DNA of 64,000 bases, from contig NC_065551.1 in the NCBI RefSeq assembly GCF_022605725.1, forward strand, positions 3,224,001-3,288,000, written 5' to 3'. The notes under the pieces were generated by a model. The model searched no databases, was not told the DNA's origin, and saw only the letters and a list, made by a program, of their open reading frames with translations. The translations under genes were made by a program, and so were the position numbers. This document shows, in pieces, positions 46,031-57,156 of this stretch (its first letter is position 1; every line of letters begins with the position of its first letter). This DNA comes from Anthonomus grandis grandis (lineage: Eukaryota; Arthropoda; Insecta; Coleoptera; Curculionidae).

Positions 46031-49000
46031 ATGTCCCTCCATCCACATCAATTGCCGTTAAAGAAACGGAAACTTAATATTGTAAAAAATGAAAACGAAA
46101 AAGTTTTACCATTCAAGCAGAGAAAACTAACTCTTATAGAAGATAAAAAGGAAGCTGTCGAGTTACAGTCAAATGCTGAATGTTGTGTGCAGTCAAATGC
46201 AAATACTGAGAAAAAACATATTAAAACTGTTTTACTTTCTTTGGATGCAGAAGACTGTGGGACTTACCAAAAACAAGTAATTAATACTAATATTTCATTA
46301 CCAAGCACTAGCGGTGCTACCGCACTTAATAAAAGTCAACCTGATAATAAGAAGCAAGACAATGTCAAACTTGCCTTGAACGCTTAACGTTGTCGGAAAT
46401 ATAGGCAACGAAAAAAGTTGAATAAAATAATTTCTTCGAATCCCAATACTACAGTTGATGGTGTTTCTGTTTTCCAAGATGTCTCTTCTGTTCAACGATC
46501 TGAGGAAAAGCAGAAAATCCAATCACGGGGAAAAGGTTCTACCAATAGTTCATCGGGTATCATCATAGAAAAGAAAGAAGCCAGGGAAGCACCAAATAAA
46601 ACAGGTAATTGTGAGTTTTTTGATTCAGATATTTTGAACTTTTCAGGATATCTCAATAATTCAATAGTTACTTTAAATCCAACAAATACAAAAATTTTTG
46701 AAAAGAGAACATTATATTTAGAGCATTTTATGAACACTAAATTTTATAGTAATAAGTTAAACGAATTCTGTCGTATATGTGACCGAATTTGGTGGACTAA
46801 TGATATTTAGGAGACTCGAGCGTACCCGTAATGGCGTGTCTTTTTATGGAATTAAGTTCTTTAATGTCCTGCCGGTCTCCGTTAAGGATTTGCCTCTTAA
46901 TGCTTATAAGACAAAGGTAAAACATTTTTTAGTCACCAATGCTTTTTATTCATTTGAGGAATTCCTGAGCTCAAATTTCAGTGCTATTGCATAGGCTGGG
47001 TCTCTTGACTTTTAGTGTTAAGTGTTTTTAAGCATTACTTTTTAGGCTTATATGTGTTTTATTTTTGTTCTTAGGTGAAACGAATTTTACAGTTTAATAC
47101 TTTTATTTGGAGTTATATTTTTGACTGACTTGTGTAAAAGCTTTATACTTTTTGGCATGAATAAATAAATAAATAAATATTTGCTCCATAACCAAGGATA
47201 TTCTTCCCCTTCTTTATGAAGCTGGCTACCCAAAAATGCATTCGAGTATCGAGGATGAATGCAAATTTTATAAGTGTTGTCGTAACTGTTATTCCACTTT
47301 ATCCCGTAAAAAAACGATTCCTCAACTGGCCACTGTTAATGGATTTGTTTATCCTCCTATTCCGTCTGACTTACCCCCCTTAAATCCCATTGCTGAGCGT
47401 TTAATTTCACCCCGTTTACCCTTTCTGCAAATTCTCAAAATTCACTATTTTGCTGGTAGTTAAAAAATGGTGGGTCAAATAATAAATGTTCCTGTCAGTG
47501 TAAATAATATGGTAACTTCCCTGCCCAGAAATGTTGACGATGAATATACAGTGACAGTTTTAATAAAGCGTCATATTCTTCAAAAATGGGCATATTTGTC
47601 TGGATGTGTCTCAAAAGCTATTCTGCGTAGATGGTTATTATATTTACGAGATACGCCATTATACCGAAAATATGATATTAAAATTAATAACACATTCTTG
47701 GGTATACGTGAAGGTTATGATTTTGCAGAAGAAAAACAAATATTTTACGACCAGCATTTCGAGATAAGGAATAGTCAAGAAGACATGATGGACGTTGTTT
47801 CGTCGCGTAAAGAAAAAAATTTAACAACTGAGCAATTATTAAACATGCAACAGCAAACAATTTTTTGGGGGGAAGATATGGTGTTACATTTAGCCCCAGG
47901 TCAGAAAAACAAACCGTTTGCATTATCTTTTGACGCTGATGCAGAGGAATTATCATTTCCTGCTATCTATTACGGACATGAAAGACAATTTAAAATTAAT
48001 GTAACTCCTTATATGATGGCAACTAGTGAAATCCGTAGAAGAGATAGACGTGGTGTTACCCCTAATCACATTCTTTACATGGCAGCCAAAATCATGCGTT
48101 TGAGAATTATTCAAACATTTCAAGTATTGTTTCGCAATAATAACCATGAGGTAAAAAATATTACAAGAGAAGATTTATTAGATCCAGAATTTGTGAAAGA
48201 AAGCATGGAAAAGAATGAGTCGTTTTTAAAAAATATACCTAATTCGATACAATATTGGCAGTCAAAGAAAAAGGACTTATTTTGTATGATGCGTCAACTC
48301 GGAAAACCAACTGTATTTGTAACACTTAGTGCATCAGAGGTATATTGGAAGCCACTCTTAAAATGCGCCTATAAATTTCAACAAAATTTAGACGATGAAG
48401 ATAACATTGACGATAGTATCTTTGATATTATGTCTAATAGTGCTAAAGCGGAATTAGTGAACAATGATCCTGTTATTTGTTGCCTATATTTTAACAAATT
48501 AGTAGATACAATCATGATTGCTCTAAAAAAAAGAGAGATGGCCCATTTGAAAAATATTATTTAAAAGATTACTTTCGTAGGGTGGAATTTCAGCATAGAG
48601 GTAGTCCACACTGTCATATGTTATTATGGCTTGAAAACGCTCCACCTTCCCACGAGGCACAGTTATTAAATGATGAACATTTACCGGAAACTATTGCATT
48701 AATTGATAGTATTGCCTCAGCCGAAGAATGTTTAGTTTCAAGCCCCAGGAATTTACAAATGCATGCTCATACTCATACATGCTACAAAAAAAATACAAAA
48801 AAATGCCGTTTTGGGGCACCATTTTGGCCAATGGATCAAACTAGGGTATTAATTCCGGTATTGCCAGTTAATAAGGATAACTCAAAAGTTTTGTTATGTG
48901 AAAAAATGCATGAAGCTTTAGAGGTGGGTTCTTTGACAAGTTTTGAGGAATTCCTTCAAAAATTTTATTTAGAGTCATTTGATGAGTATTTGGACATTCT

Positions 49001-49277
49001 TCGACATGGCATTCATCGACCCTCGGTTTTTATGAAACGTGGGATTGAAGACATTTGGATCAGTCCATTTAATCCATGTATTTCGAAAGCTTTGCAGTCA
49101 AATATGGATGTTCAGTTTATATTAGATAAATATTCCTGTGCTGCTTACGTTGCCGAATATGTGAATAAAAGTGAGCGTGGCTTTAGTTCCCTTCATCGAG
49201 AATTAATAAAAGTTCGTAATAAATATCCAGATATGGATTATGAGATGTGTATGAAAGAATTGGGTAAACTTAAATAA
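46031..49277 (+). pseudogene. Helitron Rep gene, truncated before the helicase
   Basis: A basic start (LHPHQLPLKKRKLNIVK) leads into a Cys-containing region (EFCRICDRIWWTND). After a LINE insertion it resumes with ITKDILPLLYEAGYPKMHSS and YKCCRNCYSTLSRKK. The Helitron N-terminal domain follows (NMQQQTIFWGEDMVLHLAPG, ATSEIRRRDRRGVTPNHILY). The HUH nuclease motif is FQHRGSPHCHMLLWLENAP (48.58-48.64 kb), and the tyrosine region is DKYSCAAYVAEYVNKSERG (about 49.13-49.18 kb). Breaks: TAA at 46385-46387 in an otherwise continuous frame, the LINE at 46809-47176, a TAA near 47461, and a frameshift near 48540. The PIF1-type helicase expected after the Rep domain is absent. Confidence 0.88.
46809..47176 (+). 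mobile_element. 5'-truncated LINE inserted in the Helitron
   Basis: A 368-bp fragment that encodes only a LINE C-terminus (NGVSFYGIKFFNVLPVSVKD, TKVKHFLVTNAFYSFEEFLS). It ends in an AAAT-repeat tail (47159-47176) and is flanked by ATATTT on both sides (46803-46808 and 47177-47182). Removing it rejoins the Helitron protein at WWTND. Confidence 0.88.
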
Positions 49278-51156
49278 TTAAAAATTTTCACTTTTCCTCC
49301 ATATGAAATAATACAGGGTATATCAGCCAAGTGGAATAAATTCGATAATACTTAAATGGGGGCGTGTTCGCAAAATTGCTTGGATACGTAGATTGTTATT
49401 TTTGGTGGCGCATTTTAGAGCCATATGGAATGGCGCCTCGTTCAAGAGTTTTGGAAATAAAAATAAAAGCCGTATTTTATACCACCCGCATAGCTATGAT
49501 GAGTTTTGCTCAATTTTTTCCAGAGTGGGTAGTAAAAAAGAGGCGGAAGGGGCAAAGGGCGAAATTTTCGGGGGGCACCCCAATTTTAGAAAATAAACCG
49601 TTAAAATTAATGGCAATTACAAAAATATAATAAATAACAAACTGAATGAATAATGATCATAAGAACATCCCATCCCATTTATTGATTTCTAGGGATTTTG
49701 ATCCCATAAAAATCCCTAGAAATCAATAAATGTCAATTTGCTTTCCAAACAAGGCTTAATTCTTTTATGTTTCGTTTATTGAGCACTTTCAAATGACGTC
49801 ACAAGATAATATAAAATATAAAAAATAACAGCCACCGTACTTGTATCTGGTATTTTCAATACGCCTACGATGTTTGCGCATGTTGCAAAATCTGTGAATT
49901 TTTTATTTTCTTTCCTATGGGAAAATTTAGCACATGTAATTTTGAAAAATGTAATTTTTTTCAAAAACAAAACATAAATATTTTTAAATATTTTTCTACT
50001 TAATCTTTATCATAAACTATCACATATATTTTTTCAACTTAAAATAAAAAATCATGCAGTAAGGGCTTAATGAAATGAGCTTCTAAACAAATATATACTT
50101 ACCATCAACAAAACGTTGAATATTTAGTTATAGAAAACCAGTATAAAATCTTTATTTTAATCGTTAAATAATTGTTGATGTGGAATTTTTAATAAAGGTA
50201 TCTATTTAAGCTTAAATTGTGGTATATTATACCGGGTGTCAGGAACAAACTTTAAAGGGCGATTCTCCACCAAAAAGTAAGACATTTCTAAGATCTAAAA
50301 TATAGATATTTTTTTTATAAATGCAGATGTGTTTTATGCATTATTGGGGCATTTTTTGACGTATAAGAAAAAAATAATTTTACCAATGGCGTCCAAAAGA
50401 GGTTTATCGTAAATATTTTTAAATAAAAAAAGTTTACCACTGCATTTTTCTAAAATAAACTTTATTTTTTAAATCCTTGTTTAGTTTTCAACAGATGTAT
50501 ATTCTTGAGTTTTTTTTTTAATTTTTATATCTTATTTGGTATAATTATTGTGTTTCATGTACGTTTTAGATTTCCCTGTATGTGATATTCCATTATTACA
50601 CTATAAGGTATATATGTGTATAAAAAGTATATCCTATGCTACACAGTGGCATATATGTAATATCGGGGTCGTTTTATCAAATATTTTAGTTGTAGTAATC
50701 GATTAAAAACCAAATATGTAAACAATGTGTCAATTTTTTTAACTGGTGAAGTTTTCTCTCATTTGTAAACAGAATAGTATATGATATACGTATATTCTAC
50801 AATGTAATAAATATACCTTGACCATATACAGTTGATAAATATGCCAAAACCAAAAATTTACTAAAAAATCGTTGAATTAATATATATTTAACGATAATAA
50901 ATTTTTCTTCCCAACATTTTTCGGCCATGCTATTAACAACATATCAACTTCTACATTGAAATTCGCTTCCATGTTTTTTTACATTAACATAATTTAGTTG
51001 TGAATAAGACTAAAAACATTTTTCAACAGACTGTAAACATTTTTATGTAACAAAATATAAACGCTAAGATTTCCATGGCAACTGTTAAATATTCGACATT
51101 AATGGTTAAAATATTCGAATTATTTTTAAATTTAATGAAAATATTAAAATTATATA
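49278..51156. other. Intronic MITE-like debris, no gene
   Basis: No gene. Lone transposon-end motifs occur at about 49313 (CAGGGTATATCAGCC) and 50231 (CGGGTGTCAGGAAC). A GC-richer block at about 49410-49580 is open in two frames but has no recognised product. A strong hairpin lies at 49676-49732. Confidence 0.4.
49676..49732. repeat. Perfect 24-bp hairpin
   Basis: The arm 49676-49699 (starting CATTTATTGATTTCTAGGG) is the exact reverse complement of 49709-49732, with a 9-base loop GATCCCATA. It is the longest perfect short hairpin noticed in the window. Confidence 0.95.
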
Positions 51157-53483
51157 CAGGGTGTTTCACTTTTTTGTAGCAGGACTTTAACAGTATTTAG
51201 AAAAATTAATTTTAAGATAGGTTTCTCATATAAATATTGATCGTCAAAGTTTTTGTTTCTGAAAAAGTTTTTATTTTTTAATATCCGAACTATCAAAGAT
51301 ATTGAAATCAAAATTGGTATAAACAATTCTAGGGTGAAGGGTCATAATCGTAAATAATGTCATGTTTCTACGTTGGCCAGTGGCGGAGATATGACTAATT
51401 AATAATGTTAATGTGACTAAAAAAGTAGCACGCCACTGGATTAAGTCGATTAAACGATCATTTCTAAATAGTGCATTTAATTGTAAACAAAAATACCCTC
51501 TTGATATTTTTTCGTATCTGACTCCGTTTTCTCCTCAAATTGGGTTGTAAAAATCACTTAAGATTTGAAGATAAATTTATTTCAACCGTCTAATAAATCG
51601 CAACATAGAACAATACCACAAATACCTATAACTTATTTATAACAAACAACAGATTACAAGAACACAACAAACAATTAACAAATTTAAAGAAGGTGTTCGA
51701 AATGTGAACCATTTTCTGCAATACATAATTCACATCGACGAATAACCGAACGTGAAATGTTATTTATATTAATTTATTTTAATAATTTGGATAGTGTGCC
51801 ATGAAATAAAAACAGTGTCATAAAAGTTGTGTGTTTTTAGTGTCGTTTTTGTGTCAAAATGCCATTTATGTTTTCAAATCAAGAGTTAGCGGATATCCAC
51901 TTTATTTATGGGGTTGCAAATGGAAACTCCGCAGAAGCAGCCCGGGAATATATGTGCAGATATCCGATTAGAAGGCATCCACATCCTTCTGTATTTGTAA
52001 GAGTCCATCGACAAATTATTGAGAATGGTTTAGGCAATGTACGAGGAAATGAAAATAATGTAAATTTTCGAATAGAGAGAAATAGGCAACAAATTTTGCG
52101 TCAGTTCAACAGAGATCCTACAACAAGTATTAGAAGAGTTTCCGCTGGTTTAGGAATTTCAGCTTCCCGTGTTTACCGAGTGTTAAGACGGGATCATAAA
52201 CGTCCTTATCATTTGCAGCCTGTTCAGGGATTACAACCAGGAGATGAAGAACAAAGAACTGCATTTTGTCGTTGGATTCTTAATGCAGCTAATAATACTC
52301 CAGGTTTTTTAAATAACGTGTTGTGGAGCGATGAGTCGTGCTTCACTCGGCGTGGAGTGGTCAATTTCCATAATCAGCACATTTGGGCGCATGAAAATCC
52401 ACATGGAATTCGACCAAGAAACTTCCAGCATGAATTTAGTGTTAATGTCTGGATTGGTATTTATGACAATCGACTTTTTGGACCATATTTTTTGCCACCA
52501 CGGGTAAATGCTGCAGCCTTCTTGGAATTTTTAGAACGGGAGCATGCGAATATGTGGGAAGATATTGCTTTAAATTTAAGGAGACAGAGTTGGTTCCAGC
52601 TTGACGGTTGTCCTGCGCATTATGGGAGAATTGTGCGAAACTGGTTTGATACCCAGAAATCATCCAGAAAGGTGGATGTGTCGTAGAGGGCCAGTAGCGT
52701 GGCCTCCACGATCCTCAGACTTAAACCCCTTAGACTTTTCAGTATGGGGATTTTTAAAAGAAAGAGTGTATGCGACACCTGTTCCAACAAGGGATGACCT
52801 TATAAATAGAATTAGGATTGCTTGTAATGAAATAGTACCATTTTTAAATAACATTTCACGTTCGGTTATTCGTCGATGTGAATTATGTATTGCAGAAAAT
52901 GGTTCACATTTCGAACACCTTCTTTAAATTTGTTAATTGTTTGTTGTGTTCTTGTAATCTGTTATTTGTTATAAATAAGTTATAAGTATTTGTGGTATTG
53001 TTCTATGTTGCGATTTATTAGACGGTTGAAATAAATTTATCTTCAAATCTTAAGTGATTTTTACAACCTAATTTGAGGAGAAAACGGAGTCAGATACGAA
53101 AAAATATCAAGAGGGCATTTTTGTTTACAATTAAATGCACTATTTAAAAATGATCGTTTAATCGACTTAATCCAGTGGCGTGCTACTTTTTTAGTCACAT
53201 TAACATTATTAATTAGTTATATCTCCGCCACTGGCCAACGTAGAAACATGACATTATTTACGATTATGACCCTTCACCCTAGAATTGTTTATACCAATTT
53301 TGATTTCAATATCTTTGATAGTTCGGATATTAAAAAATGAAAACTTTTTTTTTTGGGAAACTTTGACGCCCTGTATCTCAGAAACAAAAAGTTTGACGAT
53401 CAATATTTATATGAGAAACATACCTTAAAATTAATTTTTCTAAATACTGTTAAAGTCCTGCTGCAAAAAAGTGAAACACCCTG
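51157..53483 (+). mobile_element. DUF4817-type DNA transposon with ~610-bp inverted repeats
   Basis: Ends CAGGGTGTTTCACTTTTTTG at 51157 and, reversed, CAGGGTGTTTCACTTTTTTG at 53483, with TA on both sides (51155-51156 and 53484-53485). The inverted match runs from 51157 to 51766 and from 52845 to 53483, nearly identical apart from a ~25-base extra segment in the right arm near 53365. The transposase gene lies between the arms and its last codons lie inside the right arm. Confidence 0.93.
51859..52927 (+). pseudogene. DUF4817-type DDE transposase, one frameshift
   Basis: Starts MPFMFSNQELADIHFIYGVA at 51859. The N-terminal domain includes AAREYMCRYPIRRHPHPSVF and TSIRRVSAGLGISASRVYRV. The catalytic blocks are VLWSDESCFTRRGVVNFHNQ, WFQLDGCPAHYGRIVRNWF and WPPRSSDLNPLDFSVWGFLK. 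Counting across the frame break gives 41-42 residues between the second and third Asp. A single frameshift near 52.65 kb splits it into 51859-52686 and a second frame ending at 52927. Otherwise it is complete, about 355 residues. It is the best copy of the family seen at 0.4-1.4 kb and 35.2-35.8 kb. Confidence 0.9.
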
Positions 53484-54165
53484 TATAATTAAAATAGAAA
53501 AGTCAAAAATTTCTATGTAAGATAAAAAGGGCAATTTCCCCTTCCTCCTCTTAGGGAAGTAATGGGACGAATCTTAAAAATATCATAAAATGTGTCCCGC
53601 CTGAATAATTGTGTCATTAAAAAACTCGCCGTGTATAAGTTATACCTTACAGCTAAGAGTACAAAGTGCAAAATTGCTTCGAATTGGTAAAACAGTAAGA
53701 GCACACTCGCGTAATTAACATTCGTGAATAATATATGCTCACGTCATTTAACATTTTGTGATAAAAATTGTTTTTTTTTTTATAGTTTCAATGATTGAAG
53801 AATGATTTTAATAGATCAAGATTGGCGTGTCAAACTAGAATATTATATGCGTGGACCTCGGAACACGTCCGTATTTGCAGGCAAAATAAAAAAATACATT
53901 TAAATGCTATTATCTTTCTTCAGACTTTATAATAGATTTTGAAAATAATAAATTGTATTTTTTTAAGTACATACAGCTAATAGGATCAAAATACGCTGAC
54001 CTTTTATACAAATTACGCGACCTTGGCTAAAAACAATGATTAAATACAAGCAACAAAAACGTGTGTATAATTTATGGTAATGATGTCCTTCACTCTCGAG
54101 CAAGTGAACAACCGTTTTATAAGACTTTGTTTCAAGAAAACAATATACTTCAAAATACCACCTAC
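53484..54165. other. PFKFB intron 1 proximal part
   Basis: No gene. It ends at the exon 1 donor (GTAGGT on the minus strand, 54165-54160). Confidence 0.5.
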
Positions 54166-54343
54166 CTTTGCAACTCTCCCCTGTATAGTTCAAATATCGA
54201 CAGAGCCTCTTTGCAAGAAGGCTCTTGCCTCTGCCCGGTAGCCCAATCATGGCCACCAACAAAGGGCTGAACTGCTTCAGGGCCCCTTTCTTCAGCACGG
54301 GCCTGCTCTGGGCACCTGGAATGATAAAACGTTGAGAGTTCAT
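54166..54343 (-). CDS. PFKFB: PFKFB exon 1, start of the kinase domain
   Basis: Encodes LLVAMIGLPGRGKSLLAKRL, with GLPGRGKS as the Walker A loop that binds ATP, followed by CRYLNYTGESCK. The donor is GTAGGT at 54165-54160 with one base left over, which exon 2 completes. The start is uncertain. An in-frame ATG at 54343 gives MNSQRFIIPGAQSRPVLKKG. However, TTTTATCATTCCAG inside that stretch is also a fair acceptor, in which case the exon would begin at about 54317 and the true N-terminus would be further upstream. The usual family loop is GLPARGKT, so Gly and Ser here are deviations of a conservative kind. Confidence 0.85.
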
Positions 54344-55807
54344 GTTGGCGCAATTTTGCGGTTTCTTTATTAATAATAGTTAATCGACGAAATAGATAAA
54401 ATGTTGCCTCGAGCCGTGCTTTGACCACGATCGCAACATAACTAACTGCAAAATAGATAGCGTGAAAGTGTTTTATTGAATTAAAACGTATCTGTTTGTT
54501 TAAAGGCGATAAGTGGATTAAATTGATATTTGGTTGAGTACGGGGTGTGCGAGAGAGAATAAAACAAGAATAAACAAATATATGAGTTATTGTTATTTGC
54601 AAATTAAAATGTTTAGTTTTTTTAAAACAACCGTTTGATTTAAATAACCCCAAAGGGACGAGATAGACACGACCTGGCTCCATCTCACTCGATTCATCGC
54701 AATCTGAGAAGAAACATTTCTGCTCTTAATCCGATGAGTACTTCTACTAGTAAATCCGGCAGACTATGTTTAAATAAAAGTAAAATACCAAGTCATTTAA
54801 ACACCGAGGCATAACATACCCAAAAAACCTGCTAAATGGAAAACTTGTCTGGAAATCGGTTTTCAAAAAAAGTAATATGCCTGTAGTGTAATCTTTAAAT
54901 GTATTCTTGTTGCTTGATTATACTTTCAACTATCATGTACCAATAAATAAACATTTCTAAACGTGTTTGATGCAAAAAAAGTTTAAATATAAATGTTTTT
55001 CAACTAAAGCTCATGGTTACTATTGTTGTGCAATTTGCTTAGGAATTTTCCATACTAGCTGCTTGGAGAGAGATTTTAAAAATCACAAAAGATAAGCGAT
55101 AATAGAGTAAATTGCTCTGAAAAGTGTTTTCTTGAAAAAGATTTAGATAGTGACCAAAATCTTAAAAATATGCAAACTAAAGTAAATAGTTCGTTACAAT
55201 CCAACCGCTATCTTAAAAGGTATTCCCTAATAAAGAATTGGAGTTTTCTGATATAGTCGAACAAAGAGATAAAATTAATAACAAAATCGTACAATTGAGG
55301 TAAAATATTCTCTGAAAACAACTTAATTCTGAATAGTAATATTACGTCATTTTTATCATTTTCATGAGAAATTGAAGTTCGGGCAGCGTATTGGCATTAT
55401 CTCCTATGGTTCGACGCAACCCTAGAAAAATGTATGCCGAATCACAGGAGACAATGCACCATGATTTGCTAATAATTGGCTCGACATTCTCTCATGTATT
55501 AGGGCGCTGGAATGCAATAGATATTGTCTGGAAATATTTTGCAATTATGAGTGAAAATATATACTATTTAAATATCAAATTTGCGTGTTCTGCTTAATAA
55601 ATTTATTACTTTGTAGTTATACCTACAGGGAAACAAAACATTATTAATAATTAATGAGATTTTGCATAGGGTGTATTTTTATTCATGTTGGCCGATAAAC
55701 TCCTCTCCTTTTTGGTTACACGTTTAGATTAATTTTTCTAGGATCTACCTGACTGAATCCTCTTCGCCCCACAAGTCAATTCGTTTTTTTCCTGATTTGC
55801 ATTTGTA
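54344..55807. other. Upstream of PFKFB exon 1, no gene recognised
   Basis: It may hold the promoter or 5' exons of PFKFB but nothing could be assigned. A minus-strand frame at about 54683-54640 (MEPGRVYLVPLGLFK) is a weak candidate only. A short frame at 55391-55597 has no family. Confidence 0.35.
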
Positions 55808-57156
55808 AAGTCCAGTTCAGAGATCTATTCGAATCTTTGATGTGTCGCAGATGCCGCACTAAATAGTCCGTGCGCCTATGTCGTATTTATTGTCGCATGA
55901 TATACAATCATGTTTAAATGGCAAAATTTAATATAATTTATCTATGAAATCATTTTAAATATACGTAAAACCCCATGTTTTACACTATTTTTTATTTTTC
56001 TTTCGAAAATGTCCATTTTTAGAAAGAAAATAATATCACAAGAAAATAATATCAAAAAATTGACCGCGGACTAAAATCCGAGCATCTTACGAAATATTTT
56101 AAACACTTCCAGCACTCACAGACTTGTCACCTCTTTTTAGCCAGTCTATTAAACAAAGATAAAACACCTGCGTTCTGGCAATTCCTACTTTAGGCTGTGC
56201 AAGTGATTGTGTGTATCTCTCTCTATCCCACTGATCTTGAGGATTACGGGGCCGTACCCAGATAAATTTTTAGGCTGATTTTGTATTACCTTCGTCGTGT
56301 TTTTAAAGAGAATTAAGGATGGGTCTATTACCTTTAATAGTTGAGCGGGGGGTCATGTGAGGTTATTATATGATGGGTTTTGCTTGTTTTGCTTTTTATT
56401 CGTTTATGAAAGTGGAGGATTTAGAATTTGGCCTGTATTCGTCTAAATTTTTTGCAGTCAGAACTCTTTATTGCAACCATAACTCTTTATTTTTAATCTC
56501 GACACGTGTTTCGCTAACGTATATTACAAAAAAAGGAAATATATAAAATTTGAAGATAAACCAAAACATTTTACCCTTTTGCATCAAAAAATAAATCTTT
56601 AATGCCTTAATCCACAGAATAAATGGGCCTAAGTAATTTGTGCGACCTATTATCTCACCACTTATTATAAACACCCCACTGATAGCGCTAAAAACTAAAC
56701 TTATTAAATTAAAATTTTTAGTTAAAATGATTTTACGTAATTAAATCTTATCTTTAAATTAAATATTATCTTGCTATCAACTATATCCTGAATTTTTAAC
56801 TTTATAAAACTAAACCCAAAAATCCCGAATAATAAAGTTTTAAATACAAATAAATTTTAAGGCCGGACCTGTGCAACTTTTCACGCTTGAGTGGTTGGGA
56901 GGTCAGACATCTAACAAAATAGTACGTGGGCATATGTAGTCAAATTTTACGAATCAAAAGTACAAATAAAAAAAAAAATTTCAAACATTTATTTATTTAA
57001 TGGAATTATTAAATATCGCTTAGAATATTACTTTATGACTCTTTCCACTTAAAATTTTGCGATTTAAAAATGCATGCCATGTGCAATTCAAGCAACACCG
57101 GCACACGGAGTATTCGCGGCACATCAAAGATTTTAATAGATCTTTGAACTGGACTT
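55808..57156. repeat. Old inverted-repeat DNA element
   Basis: The left arm from 55808 (AAGTCCAGTTCAGAGATCTA) matches, inverted, the right arm ending at 57156 (reversed AAGTCCAGTTCAAAGATCTA). Similarity continues with gaps for about 110 bases through ATCTTTGATGTG and GTCCGTG to AAATTT. The 1.35-kb interior has no transposase. No clear target duplication. Confidence 0.6.

Larger units (their letters stand above)
6117..54343 (-). other. PFKFB: Gene span of PFKFB (visible part)
   Basis: Five exons in order on the minus strand: 54166-54343, 30508-30806, 30183-30449, 18802-19020 and 6117-6395. The introns are about 23.4 kb, 58 bp, 11.2 kb and 12.4 kb. All introns are GT-AG and all phases agree, giving about 414 codons. 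The product is the cytosolic bifunctional enzyme that makes and breaks fructose-2,6-bisphosphate, the allosteric activator of phosphofructokinase-1. Exons are visibly more GC-rich than introns. The gene is incomplete at its 3' end in this window. Confidence 0.88.

Noticed and set aside
46031..46810. Frame read as a possible host nuclear protein (basic start, Ser-rich middle)
   Set aside because: It continues in frame, past one TAA, into the Cys-rich segment that leads directly to Helitron domains, so it belongs to the Helitron gene.
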